From Clostridium sp. UBA4548 (GTDB lineage: Bacteria > Bacillota > Clostridia > Clostridiales > Clostridiaceae), in assembly GCF_002387895.1 (NCBI RefSeq), contig NZ_DGLI01000001.1, positions 1 through 11,702 of the forward strand: 11,702 nt of DNA, in the 5' to 3' direction. Under the pieces are notes generated by a model. It searched no databases, had not been told where the DNA came from, and worked only from the letters and a program-made list of their open reading frames with translations. A program made the position numbers and the translations under genes. Shown here one piece after another: positions 1-7,750 of the stretch (its first letter is position 1; the number at the start of each line of letters is the position of its first letter).

Positions 1-2
1 TT

Positions 3-1196
3 CGCCAAGGAACCCTATATATAGACGAAAGTACACACAAATACCAAGGGCTTATATCAATGAATTATAGTGCTGGTAATAGTGTTTATTATCAGGATAA
101 TACTATTGATATATTTACTAAAGGTACAGATAAGTTCAATTCCTTACTTAAAGATATAGAAAATGCTAAGGACACCATACATATGCTCTATTATATTATT
201 AATAATGATGGTATTGGCTGTGAGGTTGTAAGCCTATTAACCAAAAAGGCTAAAGAAGGTGTGGAAGTTCGTCTTCTCTATGATTATGTTGGTAGTATTC
301 TTACTCCTCAAAAAATGTTTAGTGATTTAATAAAGGCTGGAGGAAGTGTTTGCAGATTTTTCCCTCTTAGTCTTGGAACTTATACCCGTGTAAATTATAG
401 AAACCATCGTAAAATTGTTATTATTGATGGAATGATTGGATATATAGGTGGCATGAACATTGGAGATGAATATTTAGGTCTTCATAAGCAGCTTACCCCT
501 TGGAGAGATACTCACTTAAGAATTACAGGTACTTCTGTGTATGCTCTTCAAGAGAGATTTCTAATGGATTGGTATTATGCTTCAAAAATTAAAGAAGATA
601 CCGATGCAGCTACTTTGAGTAAATTCTTCCCTCCAATGCAACCACAAGGGAAGATTGGATTGCAAGTACTCTCTAGCGGACCTGATGTTAGCGGAGAACA
701 AATTAAACGGGGATACATAAAAATGATTAATTCTGCTAAGAAAAAATTATTTATCCAAACCCCTTACTTCATTCCAGATGAACCCTTCCTTGAGGCGTTA
801 CAAATTGCTGCCCTATCTGGAGTTGATGTTAGGATAATGCTGCCTTCAATTGCAGACCATACCATAGTACACCATGCAACCAACTCGTATCTAAATGATA
901 TTTTATCCTATGGGATAAAGGTGTATTTATATCAAGGGTTTATTCATTCAAAAATGATTGTGATAGATGGAGAGGTTACTTCCATAGGTACTGCAAATAT
1001 GGATGTTAGAAGTTTTTCTTCTAACTTTGAGATTAACACCTTTATTTATAATACTGAATTCTCAAATAAGTGTAATGATATTTTTGAGAAGGATATAGAT
1101 TCAAGCAAATTACTTACAAAAGAAGCTTATGACTTAAGAGGACGTAGAGCTAAAATTAAAGAAGGCTTATGTAGGCTTTTATCTCCATTATTATAA
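3..1196 (+). CDS. cls: Cardiolipin synthase (phospholipase D family), 5' end cut off by the window
   Basis: Cardiolipin synthases join phosphatidylglycerol units into cardiolipin at the membrane. The protein has both PLD-type HKD motifs: NHRKIVIIDG with HRK at residues 116-118, and IHSKMIVIDG with HSK at 296-298 (counted from the ATG at 60). Each is followed by a typical glycine/asparagine stretch (GGMNIGDEY; GTANMDVRSF). The frame stays open upstream of that ATG to the window edge and reads RQGTLYIDESTHKYQGLIS, so the ATG at 60 is probably internal. Full-length bacterial Cls proteins are usually about 480-510 residues with two N-terminal membrane helices; those helices must lie to the left of the window. 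I see no Shine-Dalgarno sequence before position 60. The gene converges with ptsH on the other strand. The family is secure; the exact substrate is inferred. Confidence 0.93.
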   Translation, partial: RQGTLYIDESTHKYQGLISMNYSAGNSVYYQDNTIDIFTKGTDKFNSLLKDIENAKDTIHMLYYIINNDGIGCEVVSLLTKKAKEGVEVRLLYDYVGSILTPQKMFSDLIKAGGSVCRFFPLSLGTYTRVNYRNHRKIVIIDGMIGYIGGMNIGDEYLGLHKQLTPWRDTHLRITGTSVYALQERFLMDWYYASKIKEDTDAATLSKFFPPMQPQGKIGLQVLSSGPDVSGEQIKRGYIKMINSAKKKLFIQTPYFIPDEPFLEALQIAALSGVDVRIMLPSIADHTIVHHATNSYLNDILSYGIKVYLYQGFIHSKMIVIDGEVTSIGTANMDVRSFSSNFEINTFIYNTEFSNKCNDIFEKDIDSSKLLTKEAYDLRGRRAKIKEGLCRLLSPLL

Positions 1197-1353
1197 AATT
1201 TAAACTTTAAAGTAGGATCATAAGAGTTGAAAACTTAATGAAATTATAATAAATAAATAGTCTAATCCTATAGGGTTATAATTAAAAGCAAGTGGCTATC
1301 TCATAATTCATGAAAATGTACAGTGAGTATCCCCTTTATTTTTCTAAGCTTAG

Positions 1354-1399
1354 AGGGACATTGAAAACAACTTCATAAAAATTTGTTTTCAACGTCCCT
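1354..1399. terminator. Long hairpin between convergent cls and ptsH, probable bidirectional terminator
   Basis: Arms 1354-1370 and 1383-1399 pair over 17 positions around a 12-nt loop. Read as - strand RNA, every position pairs, one of them as G-U. Read as + strand RNA there is one A-C mismatch. It lies between two convergent genes, 21 bp after the ptsH stop. The T-tract is weak on both strands: TTTAATTACTATTT follows on +, and no U-run follows on -. It is therefore an atypical intrinsic terminator. A small palindrome, CTAAGCTTAG, abuts it at 1344-1353. Confidence 0.55.
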
Positions 1400-1420
1400 T
1401 TAATTACTATTTCAATATTT

Positions 1421-1678
1421 TTATTCTAGAGTTTCTATTAATTTTGTCACTGCCTCTACTGCTGCCACTTCGTCTTCACCTTCAGCCTCAATAGCTATCA
1501 CATCACCACACATAGCCCCAATGCTAAGAACCCCTAGAAGACTTTTCATATTAACTTCTTTATCGCCCTTTTTTATTCTCATATCACTTTTAAACTTATT
1601 GCCTTCTGCTACAACCTTTGCTGCTGGCCTAGCATGAAGTCCAATCTTATTTTTAACTATAACCTCTTGTTTAAACAT
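1421..1678 (-). CDS. ptsH: HPr, phosphocarrier protein of the PTS
   Basis: HPr is the small cytoplasmic phosphocarrier that takes phosphate from EI at His15 and hands it to sugar-specific IIA proteins. The 85-residue length is normal. GLHARPA places the active His at residue 15 with Arg17 beside it. NMKSLLG places Ser46 in the HPr kinase/phosphorylase site, so the protein should also serve carbon catabolite control, as in other Bacillota. The ATG is preceded by a GGGGGGAT Shine-Dalgarno sequence. It lies 67 bp downstream of ptsI and ends the operon. A TATAAT-like box (1705-1710, - strand) in that gap has no convincing -35 partner. The order ptsI then ptsH is the reverse of the common ptsH-ptsI arrangement. 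Confidence 0.97.
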   Translation of the reverse strand: MFKQEVIVKNKIGLHARPAAKVVAEGNKFKSDMRIKKGDKEVNMKSLLGVLSIGAMCGDVIAIEAEGEDEVAAVEAVTKLIETLE

Positions 1679-1745
1679 AATATCCCCCCGTATTCTTATA
1701 TTAAATTATAGGTAACCTAGATAATCTCTTACCTTATATCTGACC

Positions 1746-3449
1746 TTAACTTGTTTCCCTTAAATACTCCTCAATTTCCTCTGAGGTAGCCATTAGTACA
1801 ACCTGTTCAGCTACATTTTTGCAACCTTCATAACTTACTTTCCTAATTAGTTCCTTAGCTTTAAGGATAGATGGGGCATTCATGCTAAATTCATCAAGTC
1901 CCATACCAATTAATATTGGTATAGCTTTTAAATCTCCAGCCATCTCTCCACACATTCCTACCCATTTTCCTGCTTTATGAGCATTATCGATTACTAGTTT
2001 AATTAGTCTCAAAACTGCTGGATGAAGAGGATTATAAAGATAAGAAACCTCCTCATTCATTCTATCTACAGCTATGGTATACTGTATTAAATCATTGGTC
2101 CCTATGCTGAAAAAATCCACTTCCTCAATAAGTAAATCTGAAATCATTGCAGCTGAAGGAATTTCAATCATTATTCCTATTTCTATAGATTCTTTATAAC
2201 CTAACCCCTCTTTTTTTAGTTCCTTTTTAACTTCTTCTAAAACACTCTTAACCTGCCTTATCTCCTCAACACAAGAAACCATTGGAAACATTATTTTTAA
2301 GTTTCCAAAAACAGAAGCTCTTAAAAGTGCTCTTAACTGGGTTTTAAATATATCCTTCTCCTTAAGACACAATCTTAAAGCTCTATAGCCTAAGAAAGGA
2401 TTTAACTCTTCTTTTAAGGGTAAGTAGGGTAATTTTTTATCACCACCAATATCCAGTGTTCTTATGATAACCCCTTTTCCCCCCATATTTTCTAAGGCTT
2501 CCTTATAAGCCTTAAATTGTTGTTCTTCAGTTGGGAGACTATTATTATCCATGTAAAGAAACTCTGTTCTGAAAAGTCCTACTCCCTGTCCACCAAGAGC
2601 TAAAACTTGTTTTGCATCTTCAGGATTTCCAATGTTTCCAGCTAATTCTACTTTTCTTCCATCTAAAGTTATGGTTTCTAAAGCTTTTAAAGTCATAAGA
2701 TAAGTTTTTTCCTGTAAAATTTCCTCTTGTAGCTTCTTAACCTCTACTAAAACTTCTTCCTCTGGATTTATAATTACTTCTCCCTTATCTCCATGGACTA
2801 CTAAAAGGTCTCCTTCTTTAATTTCCTCTATAGCTAAACCTACCCCCACTACAGCTGGGATGCCTAAAGTTCTTGCCATAATTGCAGAGTGAGAGGTTCT
2901 GCCTCCAACTCCTGTAACAAACCCTAAGACTTTTTCCTTATTCATTTGCGCAGTATCCGAAGGGGTCAAATCTTTTTTTACAATTATACACTGCTCCTTT
3001 ATATCTCCTAGAGCTATGGTTTTAACTCCCAAAAGTAGATTCATTATTCTGCCGCCCACATCTTTTACATCTGCTGCTCTTTCTATCATATATTCATTGC
3101 CCATATCTTCAAAAATAGAAACAAACATATTAATGGTTTCTTCAAGTGCAAATTCTGCATTGACACCCTCAGAACTTATCTTCAACTCAACTGCTCCAAG
3201 GAACTCTGGGTCTTGAAGTATTAAAAGGTGAGCTTCAAAAATTTCAGCTTCTTCCTCTCCAAGGGTTTTATTTGTAAGCTCCACTATAGCTTTTATTTCC
3301 TCCTCAGCTGTAATTATTGCTGATTTAAATCTATCTATTTCTGAAGTTGTATTTTCAATTTTTCTTTTCTCAACTTTAGGTTTATCTTCCTTTATTATAA
3401 AGGCCTTTCCTATGGATACTCCACTTGATGCCCCAATCCCCTTAATCAA
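1746..3449 (-). CDS. ptsI: PTS enzyme I (PEP-protein phosphotransferase)
   Basis: EI autophosphorylates from phosphoenolpyruvate and phosphorylates HPr, driving all PTS import. The 567-residue length is typical. Visible parts are an N-terminal HPr-binding/phosphohistidine half, with GGRTSHSAIMART placing the active His at residue 187, and a C-terminal PEP-binding TIM barrel with GLFRTEFLYM (291-300), IMIEIPSAA (426-434), SIGTNDLIQYT (448-458) and GMCGEMAGD (498-506, Cys500). The start is TTG, giving the family's usual MIKGIGASSGVSIGKAF opening, with an AAGGGGGAA Shine-Dalgarno sequence just upstream. It begins 17 bp after the nagB stop, so the two are probably co-transcribed. Finding the general PTS enzyme at the end of an amino-sugar operon ties supply of the phosphorelay to that sugar; that link is inference. 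Confidence 0.97.
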   Translation of the reverse strand: MIKGIGASSGVSIGKAFIIKEDKPKVEKRKIENTTSEIDRFKSAIITAEEEIKAIVELTNKTLGEEEAEIFEAHLLILQDPEFLGAVELKISSEGVNAEFALEETINMFVSIFEDMGNEYMIERAADVKDVGGRIMNLLLGVKTIALGDIKEQCIIVKKDLTPSDTAQMNKEKVLGFVTGVGGRTSHSAIMARTLGIPAVVGVGLAIEEIKEGDLLVVHGDKGEVIINPEEEVLVEVKKLQEEILQEKTYLMTLKALETITLDGRKVELAGNIGNPEDAKQVLALGGQGVGLFRTEFLYMDNNSLPTEEQQFKAYKEALENMGGKGVIIRTLDIGGDKKLPYLPLKEELNPFLGYRALRLCLKEKDIFKTQLRALLRASVFGNLKIMFPMVSCVEEIRQVKSVLEEVKKELKKEGLGYKESIEIGIMIEIPSAAMISDLLIEEVDFFSIGTNDLIQYTIAVDRMNEEVSYLYNPLHPAVLRLIKLVIDNAHKAGKWVGMCGEMAGDLKAIPILIGMGLDEFSMNAPSILKAKELIRKVSYEGCKNVAEQVVLMATSEEIEEYLRETS

Positions 3450-3466
3450 AACTGTTCCCCCTTACT

Positions 3467-4198
3467 TTACTCTCTTATTAACTCCCCAGCTTCCTTATCC
3501 ACAATTAAAGTTACATCAGGATGAAGTTGTAAAATTGAAGCAGGTAAATCTGGAGTTATTGGTCCATTAAGCATTCTCTCAATAACCTTAGCTTTTTCAC
3601 TTCCCGATGCAAGAAGAATAATTTTTTTTGCATGCATTATGGTTTTTATTCCCATACTAATAGCACTTCTAGGAACTTCTTCTATAGAAGTAAAAAATCT
3701 TGAGTTTGCTTCTATAGTCTCCTCATCAAGGTTTACTAAATGAGTTATAGCTTCAAATTTTATGTCTGGCTCATTAAAACCTATATGTCCATTTATGCCT
3801 ATGCCAAGTAATTGCATATCAATTCCACCAGCATTTTTTATCTTAGCTTCATAACTTTTACACTCTGCTTCAATATCTTTCGCTGTTCCATCAGGAATAT
3901 TTATATTATTTAAATCTATGTCAATGTGCTTAAATAAATTTTCCACCATATAGTAATGATAGCTTTGCAGGTTGTTTTTATCTAAACCATAATACTCATC
4001 TAAATTAAAGGTTTTTACCTGTTTAAAACTAAACTTTCCCTGGTTGTGCAAACTAACTAGCTCCTTATAAAAACCTATGGGTGTTCCACCTGTAGCCAAT
4101 CCAATGACACTTTCTGGCTTTAATATAATTTGACTTGCCATCATGTCTGCAGCTACTCTACTCATATCCCTATAATTTTCCCCTATTATAATTCTCAC
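3467..4198 (-). CDS. nagB: Glucosamine-6-phosphate deaminase
   Basis: NagB converts glucosamine-6-phosphate to fructose-6-phosphate and ammonia, the last step of amino-sugar catabolism before glycolysis. The 243-residue length is normal. Motifs in order: GLATGGTPIGFYKEL phosphate-binding loop (33-47), FNLDEYYGL with catalytic Asp67, LGIGINGHIGFNEP (131-144) with His138 and Glu143, and EVPRSAISMGIKTI (174-187). The start is GTG at 4198, eight bases after AGGTGA. An ATG seven bases further upstream is out of frame and is not used. The gap of 156 bp to nagA has no convincing terminator, so nagB is probably in the same transcript, although an internal promoter cannot be excluded. Confidence 0.97.
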   Translation of the reverse strand: MRIIIGENYRDMSRVAADMMASQIILKPESVIGLATGGTPIGFYKELVSLHNQGKFSFKQVKTFNLDEYYGLDKNNLQSYHYYMVENLFKHIDIDLNNINIPDGTAKDIEAECKSYEAKIKNAGGIDMQLLGIGINGHIGFNEPDIKFEAITHLVNLDEETIEANSRFFTSIEEVPRSAISMGIKTIMHAKKIILLASGSEKAKVIERMLNGPITPDLPASILQLHPDVTLIVDKEAGELIRE

Positions 4199-4354
4199 TT
4201 TTCATATCACCTACCTCTAAATGGCCTTTTGGAAGGATTATTCTTTCCTCCCCTTTAGATAGAATCTTAAGTTTTGCATGGCAAAGGCAACTTCTTTATG
4301 TTAAATTCTCTTCTAAAATGCCTGAAGAAAATCAGATGTTCCCTATTGAACCCT

Positions 4355-5554
4355 TCACAGTTTTAACTCTCTACCATTAATTATAGTTTTTGAAACCTCA
4401 AAAGCATTATCAAAAATTATAATATCGCTATGTTTTCCAATGGTTAAACTACCCTTATCCTTGTGAATACCAATAACTTTAGCTGGGTTTAAAGAAGCCA
4501 TATTAACTGCTTCGTATAGTTCTATGTTGCTGTGCTCATAGAAATTTTTCACTGCCTTATTTAAGGTAAGAACGCTCCCTGCTAAGGTTCCATCTTTTAA
4601 CCTAGCTGAATTATCTTTAACGGTTACTTCCTGTCCTCCCAAATCATAAATCCCCTCTTTCATGCACCCTGCTCTCATGGAATCCGTTATAAGCACCAGT
4701 TTATCTGTTCCTTTTACTGCTTTTAACATAGGAAAAACCCCTGGATGTACATGAATTGTATCTGCTATAATCTCACAGGTTATATTACTGCCTAATACCG
4801 CTCCAACAACCCCTGGTTCCCTGTGATTTAAAGGAGTCATTGCGTTAAAAAGATGGGTAGCATGACCTATTCCACTTTCAATGCTTTTCATAGCTTCCTC
4901 ATAAGTTGCATTTGTATGACCTATGGAAAGCACAATCTCCTTATACTTACTAACCTTATTAAGAAAATTATGATTTTCATCTTTTTCTGGAGCAAGGGTT
5001 ATAATTTTTATAATGTCTAAGTAATCCTTAATAAAATTAAAGTCTGGTCTCATTATATGGTTAGGATTCTGAGCCCCTTTATACTTTTTATTGATAAAAG
5101 GCCCTTCCACATGACAACCTAACACAGTTGCTCCATCCATCTCACTGTTCATGGCAGTTCTAATAACCTCAAAAGCTTTATAAATATGTTCTTTATCCAT
5201 CGTCATAGTGGTAGGTAAAAATCCTGTTATTCCATTTTTAGCTATGGTTTTACTAATTACCTTAAGGGCTTCTATTTCTCCATCCATAGTATCTCGTCCT
5301 CCAGAACCATGGATGTGAATGTCAATAAGTCCTGGACCAACATATTGTCCCTTTGCATCAATAATCTCTAGTTTCTTGTACTTATGTTCTTCATAGTTAT
5401 TATTAAAAGAAGTCACCATAAAGTAATTCCCATTGGAATCCATAGTTATTTTATCCTCATCAAGGATATCTATGATTTTTTCTTCATAAATAAGAGCTTT
5501 ATTTTTAAGCACAGCATTTTCTGTTATGATGTTTCCATTTATTATTGCTTTCAT
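4355..5554 (-). CDS. nagA: N-acetylglucosamine-6-phosphate deacetylase
   Basis: NagA removes acetate from GlcNAc-6-phosphate to give GlcN-6-phosphate for NagB. It is an amidohydrolase-superfamily TIM barrel. Metal and catalytic residues are visible: DIHIHG (His80, His82), HVEGPF (Glu150), IGHT (His213), HATHLFNAM (His231, His234) and LITDSMRAG (catalytic Asp291). The 399 residues slightly exceed the family's usual 380 or so. The extra length sits before the first His motif, at about residues 36-62, in a hydrophilic Asn/Tyr/Lys-rich stretch (TMDSNGNYF, NNNYEEHKYKK) in the small beta domain, away from the active site. The ATG has an AAGGTGAG Shine-Dalgarno sequence and lies 13 bp after the mupG stop, so tight co-transcription is expected. 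Confidence 0.97.
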   Translation of the reverse strand: MKAIINGNIITENAVLKNKALIYEEKIIDILDEDKITMDSNGNYFMVTSFNNNYEEHKYKKLEIIDAKGQYVGPGLIDIHIHGSGGRDTMDGEIEALKVISKTIAKNGITGFLPTTMTMDKEHIYKAFEVIRTAMNSEMDGATVLGCHVEGPFINKKYKGAQNPNHIMRPDFNFIKDYLDIIKIITLAPEKDENHNFLNKVSKYKEIVLSIGHTNATYEEAMKSIESGIGHATHLFNAMTPLNHREPGVVGAVLGSNITCEIIADTIHVHPGVFPMLKAVKGTDKLVLITDSMRAGCMKEGIYDLGGQEVTVKDNSARLKDGTLAGSVLTLNKAVKNFYEHSNIELYEAVNMASLNPAKVIGIHKDKGSLTIGKHSDIIIFDNAFEVSKTIINGRELKL

Positions 5555-5567
5555 ATACTCACCTTCC

Positions 5568-6665
5568 CTAAAGCTCTTTTATACTCTCAGTAAACCCAAA
5601 CTTTTGCCAAGGCTCTATAAAATCTAAGAGAAATAGCTCATCCTTATTTATTCTTCCCACCACATTAGTTTTTCCTGAATTCTTCATATCCTTAAGTGCA
5701 ACTTGAAGTTCCCCAGAATAATGTCCATATAAGGATGTATCAATAAGTAAATCCCCTCTTTTTATATCTGCACAATTAAAGGGAATAAATTCGTGACCTT
5801 TATACTTCACTCTACTTTGGGTTGATCTAATCATATACTCTGAAACATCTCCCCTATTAAAATGAAACTCTTCCAAAACTATTTTTCTCTCAATGGATGG
5901 AATATTATCCACCAATTCTACATCAAAAGTTATAATATTGCGATTTAAGGCCCCTAAAGCTTTAAGCTCCTCCTCTGATGCAAAACAATTAGCTACTATC
6001 ACATCATCTACTAAATTAGTTGCAAATAAATGTTTAGCTTGAGGCGTGATTGGAAGCTTTCTATGTTGCTCTAGGGTGCAAAGTCCCTCATTTACTGGCC
6101 AAGGACCAAAACTTGCATTCCTCGAAGACACAAAAGCTGCAGTTCTAATACCAAAATCCTTAAACTGCTTACTGCATTTTATAAAATGGTCATAACTTAA
6201 ACCTGAATATCTATGTGGGTAAAAATTATGACAACCAATTAAATTTTCAACATTTGGTTTATAGCTCATTATATTCTCTAAATACCTTGTTCCATTACTC
6301 ATATTTATTTCTATTTTTAATCCATAGGGGTTAAAGGTCATTATGGATTCCTCTATACCACTAAAACCCAAGTCCAGCCTGATACCATAAGCGTTAAGCT
6401 CCTTGAAAAAACTTAAGTCCTTATAACTTATTCCAAGCTGTCCAAACACATTTGGACTAACATCTGCAATAACTTCCATGCCTAATTTGTTAGCTTCATT
6501 AATTATTTCCTTAAACTCACCAATGATTTTTTCTTTGTCTCCCTGAACCGATAACAAACAAGTAAAAACTCTTGAAAAACCATAGCTATGAGCCAGGTTC
6601 AAATAAGCTAAATTCTCCTCCAAAGTTGCTTTTTCTGGGTATATTGAAACACCTAACTTCCTCAT
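5568..6665 (-). CDS. DUF871 / MupG-type 6-phospho-glycosidase (GH170 family)
   Basis: This matches the DUF871/MupG family: an N-terminal TIM barrel (about residues 1-245) and a C-terminal cyclophilin-like domain (about 255-355). Recognisable segments are GVSIYPEKAT (5-14), RLDLGFSG (96-103), HNFYPHRYSGLS (146-157) and NEGLCTLEQHR (192-202). The characterised member, Staphylococcus aureus MupG, hydrolyses MurNAc-6-phosphate-GlcNAc. Here the neighbours are a chitobiose-type PTS, a GlcNAc-type kinase, nagA and nagB, with no murQ. The likely role is to split an imported phosphorylated GlcNAc disaccharide in the cytoplasm; the exact substrate is open, so I give no symbol. No other glycosidase is encoded in the window. 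The ATG has an AGGAGGG Shine-Dalgarno sequence that overlaps the kinase stop codon (TAG), suggesting translational coupling. Confidence 0.88.
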   Translation of the reverse strand: MRKLGVSIYPEKATLEENLAYLNLAHSYGFSRVFTCLLSVQGDKEKIIGEFKEIINEANKLGMEVIADVSPNVFGQLGISYKDLSFFKELNAYGIRLDLGFSGIEESIMTFNPYGLKIEINMSNGTRYLENIMSYKPNVENLIGCHNFYPHRYSGLSYDHFIKCSKQFKDFGIRTAAFVSSRNASFGPWPVNEGLCTLEQHRKLPITPQAKHLFATNLVDDVIVANCFASEEELKALGALNRNIITFDVELVDNIPSIERKIVLEEFHFNRGDVSEYMIRSTQSRVKYKGHEFIPFNCADIKRGDLLIDTSLYGHYSGELQVALKDMKNSGKTNVVGRINKDELFLLDFIEPWQKFGFTESIKEL

Positions 6666-6676
6666 GTAAATCCCTC

Positions 6677-7585
6677 CTAAATTAATGTTTTTAAAGCTAA
6701 GTAATAAGCTCCTAAAGTTGGTGATACTTCTTTATCAACTATTGCTACAGATCTTATATTCTCCTTTAAGGCCTTCTCAAACTCACTTTTCACAATTGGT
6801 ACCTTAGTTAAAATACTTCCTTTTATTCCAACGGTTACAGACTCCTTAAAGCCAAGACTTTTATAAACCCTCAAGGTAGTATCAGCTAGATCCCTTCCGC
6901 TTCTTTTAAGTATTTCTATAGCGGACTCTTCTCCATTTTCTGCACATTTAACTATTGCTGGAACTAAGGCTGCAATTTGACCCTTTGTTGATCCATAAAC
7001 AAAGGATATTACTTCTTTTCTATTTTCTATGCTCATTTCCTTCAATAAAACTCTTGAAAGATTACTTTTTTTCAGTTCCAAGTCCTCCTCTAAGGTCATA
7101 AGTTTTAAAGCCTCTATGGCAATGAAATATCCACTACCTTCATCCCCAAGTAAATGTCCCCAGCCTCCAGCCCTCTTGGCTTTTCCCTGATTAACTCCAT
7201 AACTTATTGAACCGGTTCCAGAAATAGTGAGAATTCCATCTTCACCCTTTAAAAGAGCAGCAAGGGCTATTACTGCATCATTAACCACCTTAACCTTAAC
7301 CTTATACCTATTTATCAAAGTATCTGTAATAAAAGTACTTGAATCTTCACTTTCAGCTCCAGCCATCCCCAAATATATGGCTTTGCATTCCTTATTCTCC
7401 ATGGATTTAGGAAGCTTTGAACTGCACTGTTCTATGGAAGTAATAATATTTTCCATTGCCTGCTTTTTATTTATAAGGATATTACTAAAACCTGTGTTTG
7501 ACCTGCTCAGTTCTTCCCCCTCCAAGGTATATGCCACAGCCTCAGTCTTTGTACCTCCACCATCTATACCTATAATATAATCCAA
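6677..7585 (-). CDS. BadF/BadG/BcrA-family amino-sugar kinase (GlcNAc / MurNAc kinase-like)
   Basis: This is an ASKHA-fold ATP-dependent sugar kinase. IIGIDGGGTKTEA at the N-terminus is the phosphate-1 loop, VVNDAV carries the probable catalytic Asp (residue 103 from the TTG start), ISGTGS is the phosphate-2 loop, and GGWGHLLGDEGSG (140-152) is typical of the N-acetylglucosamine/glucosamine kinase branch. Clostridium acetobutylicum MurK, which phosphorylates GlcNAc and MurNAc, belongs to this family. Here it would phosphorylate the non-phosphorylated sugar released by the adjacent MupG-like enzyme. Start choice: a GTG at 7594 lies inside the AGGTGA Shine-Dalgarno sequence (7596-7591), so the TTG at 7585, five bases after it, is preferred and gives the typical MDYIIGIDGGG opening (302 aa). 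TTG at 7588 is also possible. An intrinsic terminator separates the gene from the upstream IIC gene. Confidence 0.9.
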   Translation of the reverse strand: MDYIIGIDGGGTKTEAVAYTLEGEELSRSNTGFSNILINKKQAMENIITSIEQCSSKLPKSMENKECKAIYLGMAGAESEDSSTFITDTLINRYKVKVKVVNDAVIALAALLKGEDGILTISGTGSISYGVNQGKAKRAGGWGHLLGDEGSGYFIAIEALKLMTLEEDLELKKSNLSRVLLKEMSIENRKEVISFVYGSTKGQIAALVPAIVKCAENGEESAIEILKRSGRDLADTTLRVYKSLGFKESVTVGIKGSILTKVPIVKSEFEKALKENIRSVAIVDKEVSPTLGAYYLALKTLI

Positions 7586-7594
7586 CAAAATCAC

Positions 7595-7693
7595 CTACCC
7601 TATATGGTTATTAATATGTAGCTATTAATATATCTATGGTGTTACCCATTACTTTATTAATTAAATAAATTTTAAAACTGTCCTTGTGTTTGT
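7595..7693. promoter_or_regulatory. Short AT-rich spacer with paired TATTAATA palindromes upstream of the kinase operon
   Basis: Between the IIC terminator and the kinase Shine-Dalgarno sequence lie two copies of the 8-bp palindrome TATTAATA, at 7609-7616 and 7623-7630, 14 bp apart. They could be part of a promoter or operator for the kinase-mupG-nagA-nagB-ptsI-ptsH block. I see no clear -35/-10 pair and no sigma-54 element, so the role is uncertain. In DNA this AT-rich the pair could be chance. Confidence 0.3.
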
Positions 7694-7726
7694 AAAAAAC
7701 TCTAACAGTTTCCTGTTAGAGTTTTT
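7694..7726 (-). terminator. Intrinsic terminator after the IIC gene
   Basis: A 14-bp perfect stem (7695-7708 with 7713-7726) encloses a tetraloop that reads GAAA on the - strand, and it ends in a run of T on the - strand. It sits 24 bp downstream of the IIC stop. The + strand version also ends in TTTTT, so it could work both ways. It should stop or attenuate IIB-IIC transcripts before the kinase gene. Confidence 0.85.
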
Positions 7727-7750
7727 AGACCTTTTATATTTTACAGATTA

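Noticed and set aside
60..1196. ATG at 60 as the true start of cardiolipin synthase
   Set aside because: The frame is open upstream to the window edge, no Shine-Dalgarno sequence precedes it, and the family's N-terminal membrane helices would be missing. The gene is better read as cut by the window.
3016..3216. + strand reading frame inside ptsI
   Set aside because: It is antisense to a well-conserved enzyme I, has no Shine-Dalgarno sequence and no recognisable domain; a shadow frame. The same applies to + strand frames over nagA, the kinase, IIC and the CDF gene.
4196..4206. ATG upstream of nagB as its start
   Set aside because: It lies seven bases before the GTG and is out of frame; the GTG has well-placed AGGTGA and gives the family's usual N-terminus.
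7586..7594. GTG at 7594 as the kinase start
   Set aside because: It lies within the AGGTGA Shine-Dalgarno sequence itself, so the TTG at 7585 fits better; the difference is three residues.
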